A stretch of 64,000 nucleotides of DNA. Origin: Conchocele bisecta. Lineage: Eukaryota > Mollusca > Bivalvia > Lucinida > Thyasiridae. Shown one piece after another: positions 53,303-64,000 of this stretch. Within the stretch, counting starts at the first letter, position 1. Every line of letters begins with the position of its first letter. Position numbers and translations under genes: made by a program. The stretch spans positions 56,307,530-56,371,529 of the forward strand of contig CM055279.1 of NCBI GenBank assembly GCA_029237695.1, written 5' to 3'. Below the pieces are notes generated by a model. It was not told the origin of the DNA and did no database searches. It saw only the letters and a program-made list of their open reading frames with translations.

Positions 53303-54163
53303 TAATGATGGGCAATTGGTTGACTGATTACAATCGCTGATCAGATACAATCGGTTAGTACCAACCGATCAACTATCACTTATAATCGGTAACATTGATA
53401 ATATTTTTATGTAGATGTTTGCAAGCAATACATCAACCCTTTCATCCCCAGTTATCTGGTATTTGACATTTCCGTACTAATTTAGGACAATATTAGCATA
53501 CCAGGTAGCTGGGGTAGGACCAGTTCTTCACAGACTATAATGGAGGTACATCGTGTACAAAGCTGAATATCTCCATATGCTGATAATGATCTATACTGCC
53601 TGCTAGTGGCCTGTTGGAAGTTGTATTGACTGAATGCAGTGAATGGCGAACAGCCACAAATAGTGAATATTGAGCCACCAAGTTACCAAGAGATGGCATC
53701 AACAGAAAAAGTATGTTAAAACAGGTTTCTGGCCGAAAGAAATTGGGTACGAACTTGTCTGGGAACGCTACCGGTACCCTTGTTTATATACACATTTTTG
53801 CATAGACGGCATATAGCTCTCATCATATCCAAATTTTCCCGTGTGGCAGGTCCATCTTGGAACGTTTGTGGAAGCCAAATAAATTCCACACGCGGGATTT
53901 CGCCTCACCGCCCGGGTAATCGTAGATCAATTTCTCAGCTTCGAGAGACGTGCTTTCCTGCATTTTGTTTTGCTAGAGTAACTTCCTTTAGCCGGAAATA
54001 AGTCCAGAACATTTCGGACCTGCAGTATTTGATCGCTATATCGGTCTCCCATTCTATCGCATTTCGTACCGATCATCGATTAATAGAAATCCTTATCGAT
54101 TGTCGCCGATGTTGACCCAATCCGATCAACTTTCGATTGTAATCGATCATTGATACATCAATA
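53303..54163. mobile_element. hAT-like non-autonomous element with 8-bp target duplication
   Basis: TTATTCAC flanks both sides (53295-53302 and 54164-54171), the 8-bp duplication expected for hAT. Imperfect inverted ends: TAATGATGGGCAATTGG, then GATTACAATCG on the left; complement of CGATTGTAATCGATCATTG and CATCAATA on the right. The 861-bp interior has no recognisable transposase; subterminal ATCGAT/CGATTG words are frequent near both ends. Confidence 0.65.
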
Positions 54164-54358
54164 TTATTCACATAACAAGTCACATTCTCACATACTGTCC
54201 ACATAGTGGATCATTTTGTTTGAGTTAATGTGTCAATAAAGTAGTTCCTCCAGCCAGGATCAAAATAGAAGTTAGGTCCACTCCTTTCTTGTGCTGACAC
54301 GAAGGTGCCCTGCACAAATGCCATACATTCTTGTTACGATCCTGTTCCTTCACTCTAG

Positions 54359-54519
54359 GACTGGGCATGACGATTGGTCAGAACGTTGCCGTGGGGTACG
54401 AGTCATGGCAGCAGGTGGTCCAGCAGTGGTACATGGAGGTAGCCCGCTACAGGTATGGACGCGACCCGGACTCGTACCTGGGGCCCGACGGCTGGAAGCA
54501 TGTGGCACACTACACACAG
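54359..54519 (+). CDS. CAP-superfamily (CRISP/SCP-like) gene, single exon
   Basis: The acceptor CACTCTAG ends at 54358 and the donor is CAG|GTGGGC at 54520. The 161-nt exon reads IGQNVAVGYESWQQVVQQWY, then a short linker, then GWKHVAHYTQ at the exon end. This is the CAP domain core: the G-[EQ]-N block, the W..V..WY helix and the H-[FY]-T-Q box that normally precedes VVW on the next exon. CAP proteins are usually secreted, with roles from venom to matrix and immunity. No other exon of the gene was identified in the window, so it may be a retained exon of a longer gene or a stranded duplicate. The only host protein signal seen here. Confidence 0.6.
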
Positions 54520-55487
54520 GTGGGCTTACATGTGTATATGAGACGAGGGCTGCTTAGGCTCAACCTGTTCCTCCAATTATGGCATTTTTATCCCCTCGCC
54601 AATAGGCAGGATGGAAGATAGAGATTGTCCATGTACGTGTGTATATACGTTTGTACCTGTGTGAATTAGTAACAACTTTCCTTTCTTCTTTCAATACCTC
54701 ATTTTCAGGCAACAAAATCCATGTTTTGGAGGCGATTAGAAAACATGATTTTTCGCCATGTGGATTCATATCTCCAACAGCCAGCGAAAATTGTGCTGCA
54801 AAATGTGATATTCCCGAATAACTACACATAAATGCTTACCATCATGAAAGCTATTACATTGTGTATGCAAAACGAACATCCCTAGATCAAAATCAAGGCC
54901 ACACCTTTTGAATAAAATTATAGATTTTCAGATTGAGAATTTTCGGAATATGACAACTTTTCTACAGCTGGTTTTCGAGTGGCTGTGTCTCAGATAGTAC
55001 CATAGCACCACATGTAGTACCGAAGAAGCATTTCACACAAACATATGAAGATATATCAATGGATAGTGTATGAATACAGTCACAATTGTTCATTAGTTGT
55101 TGATAGGCCATTACACACCAATAAACAAACAAACAAATCTATCGAAAAAGCCGCGAGCAATGACGTAATTTCTTTTAGTCAGTTATGTTACCACTGACTA
55201 CGCTTTGCTGCAGATAAGACACAAAAGACAAACTCGTTTTAAATGCTTCATTAGCTTTATTACAAGAAATGGACAGCATTGCACCCTTCCATACAAACAC
55301 CATAAACCGTGTAATATCTTAACACACGATGTACGTGCAAGATCTTAAAAATAAACAAATTTGAAAAACACGATGTTATGTAGTCCATGACGTAGTATCT
55401 CGTCCAAGCGAGGCACGTAGCTACTAAGTGTGAGCGCATCAACGGAAAATTTGAATGCTATATTTAACAAACGCTATTTATTTTTAT
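54520..55487. other. Intron-like or intergenic, no gene found
   Basis: A possible acceptor (ATTTTCAG at 54708) precedes a short open frame to 54822, but its reading does not continue the CAP fold. Otherwise nothing supported. Confidence 0.35.
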
Positions 55488-57240
55488 GCCCCACCACGAT
55501 AGTGGAGGGGCATTTAGTGTTACCCTTGTCCATCCGTCCGTTCGTCTGTCACCAACATTGTCAGTCGTAAAACTTTTAAACCATCCTAGCTACAAACTTG
55601 AGACTAGGTAGGTAGCTTCCCTATTATGGCATACCGCCGGCGTCGTCGACGTCCACAAACTTTACGTTGGGGTAAATGTCTTATAGCTTACAGGGAACGC
55701 CTTGATATTTCATACATGCGTTCATCTGATGATACCCTATCGTGCTATAGCAAATCCATGACCTACCGCCCACCCGTTACCCCAAGGTCAAGGTCACAAA
55801 CTTAGCACATTCATAAACTTAACATTGGGGTAAATGTCTTATAACAACTGTTTCCTTTCATGGAACGCCTTAATATTTCATACATGCATTCATCTGATGG
55901 TACTCTATCATGATGTAGCAAATCCACGACCCACCATTCAACCCTTACCCCAAAGTCAAGGTCACAAACTTAGCATGTTCATAAACTTAACGTTGTGGTA
56001 AATGTTGTGTAACTTCTGTTTCTTTACAGGGAACACCTTGATATTTCATACATGCATTCATCTGATGATACTCTATCGTGCTATAGCAAATACATGACAC
56101 ACCACCCACCCCTTACCCCTAGGTCAAGGTCACACACTTAGAACATCCATAAACTTAACGTTGGGGTAAATATCTTATAACTTCTGTTTCTTTACAGGGA
56201 ACACCTTGATATTTCATACATGCATTCATCTGATGATACTCTATCGTGCTATAGCAAATCCATGACCCACTACCCAACCCTTACCACAAGGTCAAGGTCA
56301 CAAACTTAGCACATTCATAAACTTAACGTTATGGTAAATGTCTTATAACATCTGCTTCCTTTCATGGAACACCTTGTTATTTCATACATGCATTCTTCAG
56401 ATGACCCTCTATCTTAGTGTAGCAAATCCATGACCCACCACCCAACCCTTACCCCAAGGTCAAGGTCACAAACTTAGCACATTCATAAACTTAACGTTGG
56501 GGTAAATGTCTTATAACATCTGTTTCCTTTCATGGAACGCCTTGATATTTCATACATGCATTCCTCAGATGACCCTCTATCATGCTGTAGCAAATCCATG
56601 ACCCACCCCCACCCCTTTCCCCAAGGTCAAGGTCACAAACTTAGCACATTCATGAACTTAACGTTGGGGGTAAATGTCTTATAACATCTGTTTCCTTCCA
56701 TGGAACGCCTTGATATTTCATACATGCATTCCTCAGATGACGCTCCATCATGCTCTAGCAAATCCACAACCCACCACCCAACCCTTACCCCAAGGTCAAG
56801 GTCACAATCTTAGCATTTTCATAAACTTAACGTTGGGGTAAATGTTGTGTACCTTCTGTTTCTTTACAGGGAACGCTTTGATATTGCATACATGCATTCA
56901 TCTGATGATCCTCTATTGTGCTACAGCAAATCCATGACCCACCCCTACCCCTTTCCTCAAGGTGAAAGTCACAAACTTAGCACATTCATATATGCATTCC
57001 TCATGTGAATAGCTATCATGCTGTAGAAAATCACCAACTTAGTGCGTTCATAAACTTAATGTTGGGTTAAATTTGGTTTTACTTCTGTTTTAAAGGAGCG
57101 CATTGATATTTCATACATGCATTCATCTTAATATGCTATATTATGCTATAGCAAACCCACGACCCACCTTGCACCACTGATCCCAATGTCAAGGTCCACT
57201 GCATGCCCCTTAACCCAAGGTCAAGTTATATAATTTTCAT
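55488..57240. repeat. Hairpin-headed satellite array, about 170-bp units
   Basis: Begins with the hairpin GCCCCACCACGATAGTGG..GGGGC and CATTTAGTGTTACCCTTGTC. Nine or ten units follow, sharing CATAAACTTAACGTTGGGGT, AAATGTCTTATAAC, TATTTCATACATGCATTC, CTCTATCATGCTGTAGCAAA and TTACCCCAAGGTCAAGGTCA. The later units (56990-57240) are truncated. Related to the array at 3.2-4.8 kb. Confidence 0.8.
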
Positions 57241-59347
57241 GTTTTTTTATGCAACTGTGCCAAGTTTGAGAGAAGGCTGCCAACAGGCGAGCTTCGTTGT
57301 CTTCTGACAACTCTTTATGTTCAGGTCCCTCAGAGGGTCACATATATAAACCGTAAATATTCTAATAGATGTCCATGCTCTAATAGACGCCCATCCCCAA
57401 TTTTTTACGTTAAAAATGACCTAAAATGATGTATGCCTCTAATAAACGCCCAGTACTAACTTGAAACAAAATCGGAGTCAATTGTCCAACTAGGTTTCTT
57501 TTCTTTCCAGTATTTCCTTGAAAATCGTGAAACAAACAACGTAATTGCTACTTTCACTTTCAGGTTAGAAGACACCAAATCGTGCGAAATCGCCCAGGGT
57601 GTGTGCAAAAGTAGTCCGGTATAAAAAAAATAGTACGGGTGTTTTGAGGTCACAGACACCGTTTGCTTGCAAATCTTGATCCATTACTACCCAGTTTGAC
57701 TTGAGGAACATTTTGGGGTGCCTTTCACACCAGTTTTCAGCATATTTGTAGCATTTAAAAGAAAACACGGAACCTGTTGGTCACTTGATGTAAACGGAGT
57801 TTCCGTGGCCAAAACATGTACACACTATTGGAGGATATGACAAGGTTGGATTTTTCTTTCTTAGGAGTAAGTGAACCTATTGTTTAGTTCATGCAGAACC
57901 AGTACAGACTGGCTGCAGGTCATGTACAAGTGGGTCCCACAGCATACATACGAATAGTGAAAGTAGGAGAGACTGGCCTTATTGGATGGCATTCGGTTAA
58001 ATTATATAGTAAAACTATTTGGTGGTGTCTAACCTTCAAAAGCGGAAGCGAAATTCAATTTTTACACAGGGTACTACCCTGTGTATTGGTTTCGAGTGGC
58101 TCATTTAACCACGCCCTTAACCCCCCTCGATGGGCTCCTCCGTAGTGATATGTGATATTTTGTGCAGATTCTGATTATACCATATGCATTGTGTTACTCA
58201 TCCTTTCAATGCAGTTTTGAAACCGCTAATTGAAAATAATATTATGAAAAACTACTTGCACTGCACAATATCAACAACGGATGTTCTACGTACAAAAAAT
58301 ATATCGGATTATTTTGTTGCGCGTGATTTGCCCCCATTTGCAGCACAAATCGTGTGGTCATCGCTAAATTTAGTAACAGAGTTAACTCCCCTCCGAATAT
58401 TCTCCGAAACAAGCGACGCGTTTAACACACAAACTACATCAAGTTTGACCTTCCGACAGCCTATTTTTAAACTGACCCGACACCTGTGCGAAACAAAACT
58501 CGCACGTGTAGGTCTAACTGATGTTTAATCCTCATTCTCTCTCTCATCGATGGATTTACAGTGGATTTTAGTGACATTCCTGAATTCGGCCTGATTGACA
58601 TTTGTCTATGGTGGCCAATACACGCCAACATGAGTGTCAATTCTACGTTCAGGGAAGGGGGTCAATAAGTCAGTATTTAAGGTGATAACTTACAGTCAGG
58701 GAACAAATTAATGACAGTATAACACATCCAGCGTATATTAATACCCATATTAATGCAAGTACTGAAATACGACAAAACAAAATCTAACAAGTTTGGGCTT
58801 CCGTACATTGAACATTTTGTCAGCGGTTTCCCCAATGACGTCATTTGTATGTTTTAATATACTCGATCCGGGGCCAACAATTTCATTCACAAAACAGAAG
58901 TAAACTTGGCGATGTACCGATAAGGCATTTTCAGGCGCGACACCGCTTCCGTGGCGGAATTATTGTAACTATTGCTCTTCAATCAGTTTTCAATATATCT
59001 ATAATGATCATAGATATCTGGAATCTGTATACTTGAATTGATGATGTCTTGTATATGTGTTACCGTATCTTTCTGATATTGCTATGCATAATCTGTAATG
59101 GTGTTGAATGTTTTGGTACATACTGTAGCAGTGCATACTGAACTTTAAGTTGTGCCATATCAATAGTTTACCCCTTAACCATTAAAACGCTGAAAAATAA
59201 AATTGCCGTCTGCTCATTTTGTATATTTTAATCTCTTTAAAAACCTGTTTTGGCAGCGCAGTAGAATCGTCTCGGTATGTTTTTTTGAGGAGAAAATATA
59301 AACATATTTAAAACAGCAGACGACAATTGTCGTTTCCGGCGCTTTAA

Positions 59348-59849
59348 AGGTTCATGCCCACTCAGTAAGCCCAAAATGTAATTTATAGGAATTAATTAAG
59401 TGTATAACTGTGTCACTATTCCACCAGTTCTAAACGTTACAAGTGCCCGCTATACAGATATAATCATTTAGTAATATGTATTTTACTGATAGTGACGCGC
59501 GGTGGTATCAGGCTATTTTCATATGCAAATGAGGCATGATATTTTTTAATTATTTATACTAAAGAAATGCGTCACCTGAAAAAATAATATTTTCGACAGA
59601 TTTTAAAGTATGATCATTGCACATCATAAAATAAATACAGAGATTAAATAGTAATGTCCGTTAACATTTTAAGCAAATACGGTTATCGCCCCTGATATCA
59701 GTGTGTAAATTGACGTCTGATATAAAATGTATAATAATGCCAATCAGTACGTGGGATAATGGCGCATGAATGTTTATTTTGCCAGGAAATGTCTCAGATG
59801 ATGTCTCTGATGTAAAGAACATTGTGTACCTACTGATTGGCCTGTACCT
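59348..59849. mobile_element. TTAA-flanked MITE, copy 3
   Basis: Ends AGGTTCATGCCCACTCAGTA and complement of the TGTACCTACTGATT..GTACCT type, flanked by TTAA (59344-59347 and 59850-59853). 502 bp, alignable along its length with the copy at 6011-6504 in reverse orientation, including GACGCGCGGTGGTA and CATATGCAAATGAGGCATGA. Confidence 0.8.
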
Positions 59850-59876
59850 TTAAGGGTTAATGAAACTGCAACACCA

Positions 59877-59901
59877 ACAATCAATCAATCAATCAATCAA
59901 T
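59877..59901. repeat. (AATC)n microsatellite
   Basis: Six CAAT/CAATCAAT units directly after the MITE. Confidence 0.9.
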
Positions 59902-60139
59902 CTAGTTTAATCTTTTAGTACCCTATGTTCAGTACTTTCAGTACTTTGATTTCTGGTTTCACCGTAAATTCCTCATCTGCAGAAGCTATTTGCACGGACA
60001 CAGGGCGATCATAATTTACACGGTTATTGAAACGCCATTTTCAAAGCATCTCAAACCCATCTTGTATAATATGGGTGAAATTGACATCATTTTCGATTGT
60101 TGGCCGAAATATCCTAGGATATGAGCAAAAATAAATAGG

Positions 60140-60380
60140 TCTTGTTCTGGACGTGGCCCGAAATTAATCACACTGATACGGACCGAAAAGTCGACGGGCC
60201 GAAACATCCATGGTCCGAAACGGTGACAGTCCGAAACGTCCATAGGCGTAAATCTGATCAGCATTAATGATAGACACTGTATTTATATATACATTACCAG
60301 TATTTAAACATGTTTACCGAGTGTACCATAATTACCAAAGTGGGCCGAAACGTCTTAGTCCAAAATGTCCATAAACTGAC
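60140..60380. repeat. Short irregular repeats of CCGAAACGTCC type
   Basis: Words such as GGGCCGAAACATCCATGG, GTCCGAAACGTCCATA and GGGCCGAAACGTCTTAGTCC recur. Similar words occur near 16860-16910. Confidence 0.55.
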
Positions 60381-60573
60381 AGACACTACAATCAAGTAGG
60401 TCAGACGTTTGAGAGTAACGTCCCTTCGTTACGTTTTTGTTTAGATAGTAGAAAATCGTATATTTTTATAATTTTCCCTTCGCTGAATAACACTTGCCTC
60501 TATTAAACGCCCACCCAGGACTTCGGAGCCAGTGGCGATTCTAATAGATACCCGGATTAGAATATTTACGGTA

Positions 60574-61732
60574 CTACTACTATGTTCAGAAAATCGATAC
60601 AAATCTACCATTTCGTGCTGTCCGTCCGTTTATTGTTTTAATGTTTTTGTAACAGTTTCTCAAAACAGCTATAATTTCTGTTTATTCAGCTAATATCTTC
60701 ATATTGCACACATGCATTACTGAGTAACGATACATCATTCCACATTAATACAATTCAGGAATGTAAACAATTGGAAAAATCCACTTGCCCTGCAGGACTA
60801 GTAGAAGCAAAAAGCTACTCGCCCTTGCCAATTTACCACTCGCCCTGTATAATCCATGTAACTTGACTGTTGGCACGCAAAACATTATTTTCCCACCTGC
60901 TGTATACTGTTATAACCTCTTTAACTATGTACATGTAATTAAACAGCATTTATGTCAATATTTTAGACGAATAGCAAAGTAATCTGTTTAAATTCACTTA
61001 AAATACCATTTATGAACTTGCATGTGCATAAATTCTGTATATTTAGTTAATAACAAACTGAAATATCATAACAATCGGGTTAGTTACGGTAACATCGATT
61101 GGAAAAAGTTGCAAAAGGACGAAACTACGTAGGTACGAAATCGCAGAAATTGTCCGCGATATTTACAGACTTTTTTTTATGTTTTCTGACAATAGAGTTA
61201 GCCATATTTAGTTGAAATAAATAGTTAGTAATGTGATAAACAGTATTTGTTTTCGGCATCAAAGGATTTCATCAGAATATATAAATTTTCGGCGAAAAAG
61301 AAAGTTGCAATCATGGGCCTTAATTCCGCATTCGCTATGTAAGCCACGACTCGGTTTGCCAGGTGGTGCCTCGACTGGGTATACCCACAGGTGGAAGACT
61401 CGGACCTATTACACCAAAAAAATGCCTATTTAAAAAATCCCATTACCCCACCTACTTGGTCTCGTACAGTACCATATTCTATTTATAAAGGTGAGTATAA
61501 ATATGGCTATTATAGAAAGAGTCGTATCTTTTCCGGCTCGCACAAACACAATAAACATCGATTAAATGTATGACTTCTGTCTCTGGCAATCGATAAAGGT
61601 ATTAGGTGTGTGAGTATACTCACTTCAAATCGCTGTTTCCAGCATTTATTCAGTTATTCGCATTTTGTATACCCCATCCAAAGCGAAATTTGCGTGTACG
61701 AAAGAATCTCACACAGAATCGGAGGCCGTCCG
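60574..61732. other. No recognisable gene
   Basis: AT-rich with short unsupported frames. Contains the 24-bp string beginning CACAGGTGGAAGACTC (61386-61409), shared with the interior of the MITE at 15380-15403. Confidence 0.4.
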
Positions 61733-62277
61733 TATGGAACGCCAAATCTACATAAACTCAAATATATATTGCTAGCAACAAATATTTTGAGCTAGCAATT
61801 AATATTTGGAGAGCTCTCGAAATCATTTGGAGAGCTCTCGAAATCAATTAATGATATCTCGAAATCATTTAGAGAGCTCTCGAAATCATTTGGAGCGAGC
61901 AATATAACAATTGATTTGGAGAGCTCTCCAAATGAATTAGAGATGGCTCCAAATGATTTAGAGAGGTCTCCAAATCAAAGTTATATAATGCTCGCTACAA
62001 ATGATTTCGAGAGCTCTCTAAATGATTTCGAGATATCATTAATTGATTTCGAGAGCTCTCCAAATGATTTAGAGAGCTCTCCAAATCAAATGTTATATAA
62101 TGCTCGCTCCAAATGATTTCGAGAGCTCTCCAAATGATTTCGAGATATCATTAATTGATTTCGAGAGCTCTCCAAATGATTTCGAGAGCTCTCCAAATAT
62201 TTATTGCTAGCTCCAAATATTTGTTGCTAGCAATATATATTTGAGTTTATGTAGATTTGGCGTTCCATACGTCCGGC
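61733..62277. mobile_element. Foldback element built from GAGAGCTCTC repeats
   Basis: Outer inverted arms GTATGGAACGCCAAATCTAC..ATAAACTCAAATATATATTG and their complement lie at the two ends. The interior is a run of about 20 words of the type GAGAGCTCTCCAAATGATTT in both orientations, with ATTAATGATATC variants; GAGAGCTCTC is self-complementary. CTAGCAA/TTGCTAG boxes mark both shoulders. No coding; frames through it are repeat artefacts. Confidence 0.8.
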
Positions 62278-62904
62278 GTGGATTATCGGTCATATTGGAA
62301 TTCAAACTCACCATCACTGCCATTGATGTTGGTCTATCAATTCCTTCTACTAGGTGTGACTTTATGACAAAGCTGTAAATCTTTAAGGAATAGTACATGT
62401 AGTTACATGCTCCAGTATATTTACCTGTCTCACCTAGTCTATGTTCTGTTATAGCCAGTTTGTTGATAAACAAAGAATGTGTTGTCGTCTGCAGACTATA
62501 ATGCACGTGTATGTATTTGGCTTCCTCGCCCAGTGTGGTGGGAATCACCCAGTATTTGCAATCCAACTAATTTCGAAAATGTCAGTCTAATTCTCAAGAA
62601 TGGATGCAGCTCATTCTCAGAGATAATTTTATCAGTAGGTTATAAGTGCACATCTAATTTTCCCGCCTGAAAACTTGGTTTCCTGCATAATTCCTATCTC
62701 TGTAAATAGTATACTGCCTAATCCCCCTGTGAGTTCGCTCTCGGTATCACCATGGATGACTGAACATTTTCAGTCTTTCGTCATGTTTGCGAGGGTAGGT
62801 TCGAAAACAAGTATGCCGAGCAACTGAGCAACATAATATTCATCTTCTATATGATTTTGCCTATTCTATTCTATTCGAAGTTGTTTGTACCTGCCAGTTT
62901 CAAC
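62278..62904. other. No recognisable gene
   Basis: Unique-looking sequence with short frames only. No supported feature. Confidence 0.4.
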
Positions 62905-63540
62905 TATTGGACAGGCTTCTGTACGACGCTTATTTTTTGAGTTACCGCTTCCCAGAGTAGAACTTTATGAAATGCATCTATCTTTATGTGAAATTCGTCG
63001 TAGAAACCGAATCCGCGTGTTAAAATTGCGTAAACCGCGGCAGAATGCCGTAATTTTGGAAATTTCCATGGTAACCGTAAATTATCTGTGGAAAAATAGA
63101 GACAAAATGTTAACAGTTGTTGCAGTGATTACGTTCAATAAATTTGTGATAATATGATTTGATTAATAGGCTACACATATATCTGACTCGGGCTTATATT
63201 AATCCGTAAATTTCATAAATTAAACGACATATTATGGTAACCATAGCAACCGATGTTCTAACCAATCAACAACAATTTGCTTGGGCAGAATTCTGTACGA
63301 CGTTTATGTTGCGATTTACCCCATACGCGGAGTATAACATTGTGAAATGCATCTATTTGCATGCGAAATTCATCGTAAAAACCTATGCCAAGTGTTAAAA
63401 TTACGGAAACCGCGGCCAAATACAATAAAATGTCTGTGGAATCAAATACTGACGAAATGTTAACATTTCTTGCAGTGATAGCTGTGAATAAACTTGTGAA
63501 ATGTGATTTTATTAAAAGGGCATATATTTATCTGTTAATG
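62905..63540. repeat. Tandem duplication, two units about 375 bp apart
   Basis: Unit 1 (from about 62915) and unit 2 (from about 63290) share TTCTGTACGACG, GAAATGCATCTAT, GTGTTAAAATT, AAACCGCGGC, AAATGTTAACA and TTGCAGTGAT in the same order, with about a quarter of positions changed. A frame in unit 1 (62885-63157) is not preserved in unit 2, so it is unlikely to be a gene. Confidence 0.6.
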
Positions 63541-63845
63541 TAATAAATTACAAAAACCTTGTGTCGCCATAGCAACCGATATCCTAACCAATCATCAACA
63601 ATTTGCTAAGTAATAGAGCTTCCAGATCTTTCTAATAACATATTCTTATTTAATTAAAATACATATTTGCAGAAACTACTGCCATTTAAAATAAAAATAG
63701 GTATGCTGTTGGCGGTCAGAACGTTACAATGTTTACAATGTGCACTTAATCGTGAGTTACTCCCCTTTGAATTGAATTTGTATAATATTACAGAACCTAT
63801 CATCACACATGCATTGACAAATCTGAAACGTGCGCCTACCTTAAA
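63541..63845. other. No recognisable gene
   Basis: AT-rich; an open frame at 63667-63882 has no recognisable features and runs into the terminal repeat. Confidence 0.4.
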
Positions 63846-64000
63846 TAATGCGGTAACATTATGTGGTAATGGGGTAACATGATGTGGTAATGGGGTAACA
63901 TTATGTGGTAATGGGGTAACATGATGTGGTAATGGGGTAACAATATGTGGTAATGGGGTAACATTATGTGGTAATGGGGTAACATTATGTGGTAATGTAT
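63846..64000. repeat. 21-bp minisatellite at the window end
   Basis: At least seven units of GGTAACATTATGTGGTAATG-G, with a minor variant (ATGATG for ATTATG). The array continues beyond the window. Confidence 0.95.

Larger units (their letters stand above)
57352..60572. mobile_element. Possible 3.2-kb element with 17-bp inverted ends
   Basis: ACCGTAAATATTCTAAT at 57350-57366 is exactly complementary to ATTAGAATATTTACGGT at about 60557-60573. Next to both ends are words of the type CTAATAGACGCCCA / CTATTAAACGCCCA. No transposase was recognised and no target duplication is evident, so this may be two ends of different copies. The interior includes a MITE (59348-59849), short unsupported frames at 57891-58528, and the CACCGCTTCCGTGGCGG motif at about 58941. 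Confidence 0.35.

Noticed and set aside
54639..54822. Cysteine-containing open frame after a CAG acceptor, possibly the next CAP exon
   Set aside because: Its phase does not suit the CAP exon in this frame and it lacks the VVW and later CAP blocks; no supporting motif.
57891..58528. Two consecutive open frames of 84 and 114 residues
   Set aside because: Different frames, no domain, no splice context; length within chance for this composition.
61916..62116. Repetitive 66-residue frame (ESSPNELEMAPNDLERSPN...)
   Set aside because: Direct translation of the GAGAGCTCTCCAAATGATTT repeat in a foldback element.

Overview
The window is eukaryotic intergenic DNA packed with mobile elements. It is AT-rich and full of tandem repeats, foldback elements and decayed transposons, with intron-style splice signals and almost no host gene content. 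The style of the repeats (molluscan-looking arrays headed by a GCCCCACCACGATAGTGG hairpin, AAGGTCA-bearing satellites, a DIRS retrotransposon, Polintons) suggests a marine invertebrate, most likely a bivalve mollusc. That taxonomic call is an inference.

Layout. 1-3.2 kb: scrambled remains of a degraded Polinton (Maverick), tRNA-like repeats and small foldbacks. 3.2-9.9 kb: several tandem-repeat arrays, one interrupted by a TTAA-flanked MITE. 11.8-16.05 kb: a decayed DIRS-type tyrosine-recombinase retrotransposon, hit by a second copy of the same MITE. 16.5-16.9 kb: a pogo/Tigger transposase tail. 17.6-19.4 kb: another satellite array. 19,688-27,386: a 7.7-kb giant palindrome with arms of 3.1 and 3.5 kb and a 1.1-kb central loop. 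Each arm carries a damaged copy of one long unknown gene, and the ends are Polinton-like. 27.4-33.5 kb: a hAT-like element, a foldback and AT-rich DNA. 33,546-51,459: a THAP plus DDE_Tnp_4 transposase pseudogene split by a 15.4-kb Polinton (34,943-50,357). 51.5-64 kb: further foldbacks, an 861-bp hAT-like element with a clean target duplication, one exon of a CAP-domain host gene, a large satellite array, a third TTAA MITE copy, a GAGAGCTCTC-rich foldback and a terminal minisatellite.

The Polinton carries the standard virion and integration set: double jelly-roll major capsid protein, penton-like minor capsid candidate, fibre-like protein, FtsK/HerA packaging ATPase, DDE integrase, protein-primed family B DNA polymerase, several small membrane proteins and a C2H2 protein. 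I could not find the maturation protease. The element looks dead: the polymerase has lost its central region and an intact motif C, and at least four genes carry in-frame stops or frameshifts.

The most interesting object is the giant palindrome. It shares terminal sequences (AGTAGTATA...ATGATACCACC), and even the duplicated inner copy of that motif, with the complete Polinton, yet encodes none of the usual Polinton proteins. It resembles a snap-back (inverted-duplication) genome of a linear element with Polinton-type ends. Its long protein has faint similarity in layout to rolling-circle-type replication initiators. The window therefore shows three different structures using the same terminal code: a full Polinton, the palindrome and a 108-bp foldback.
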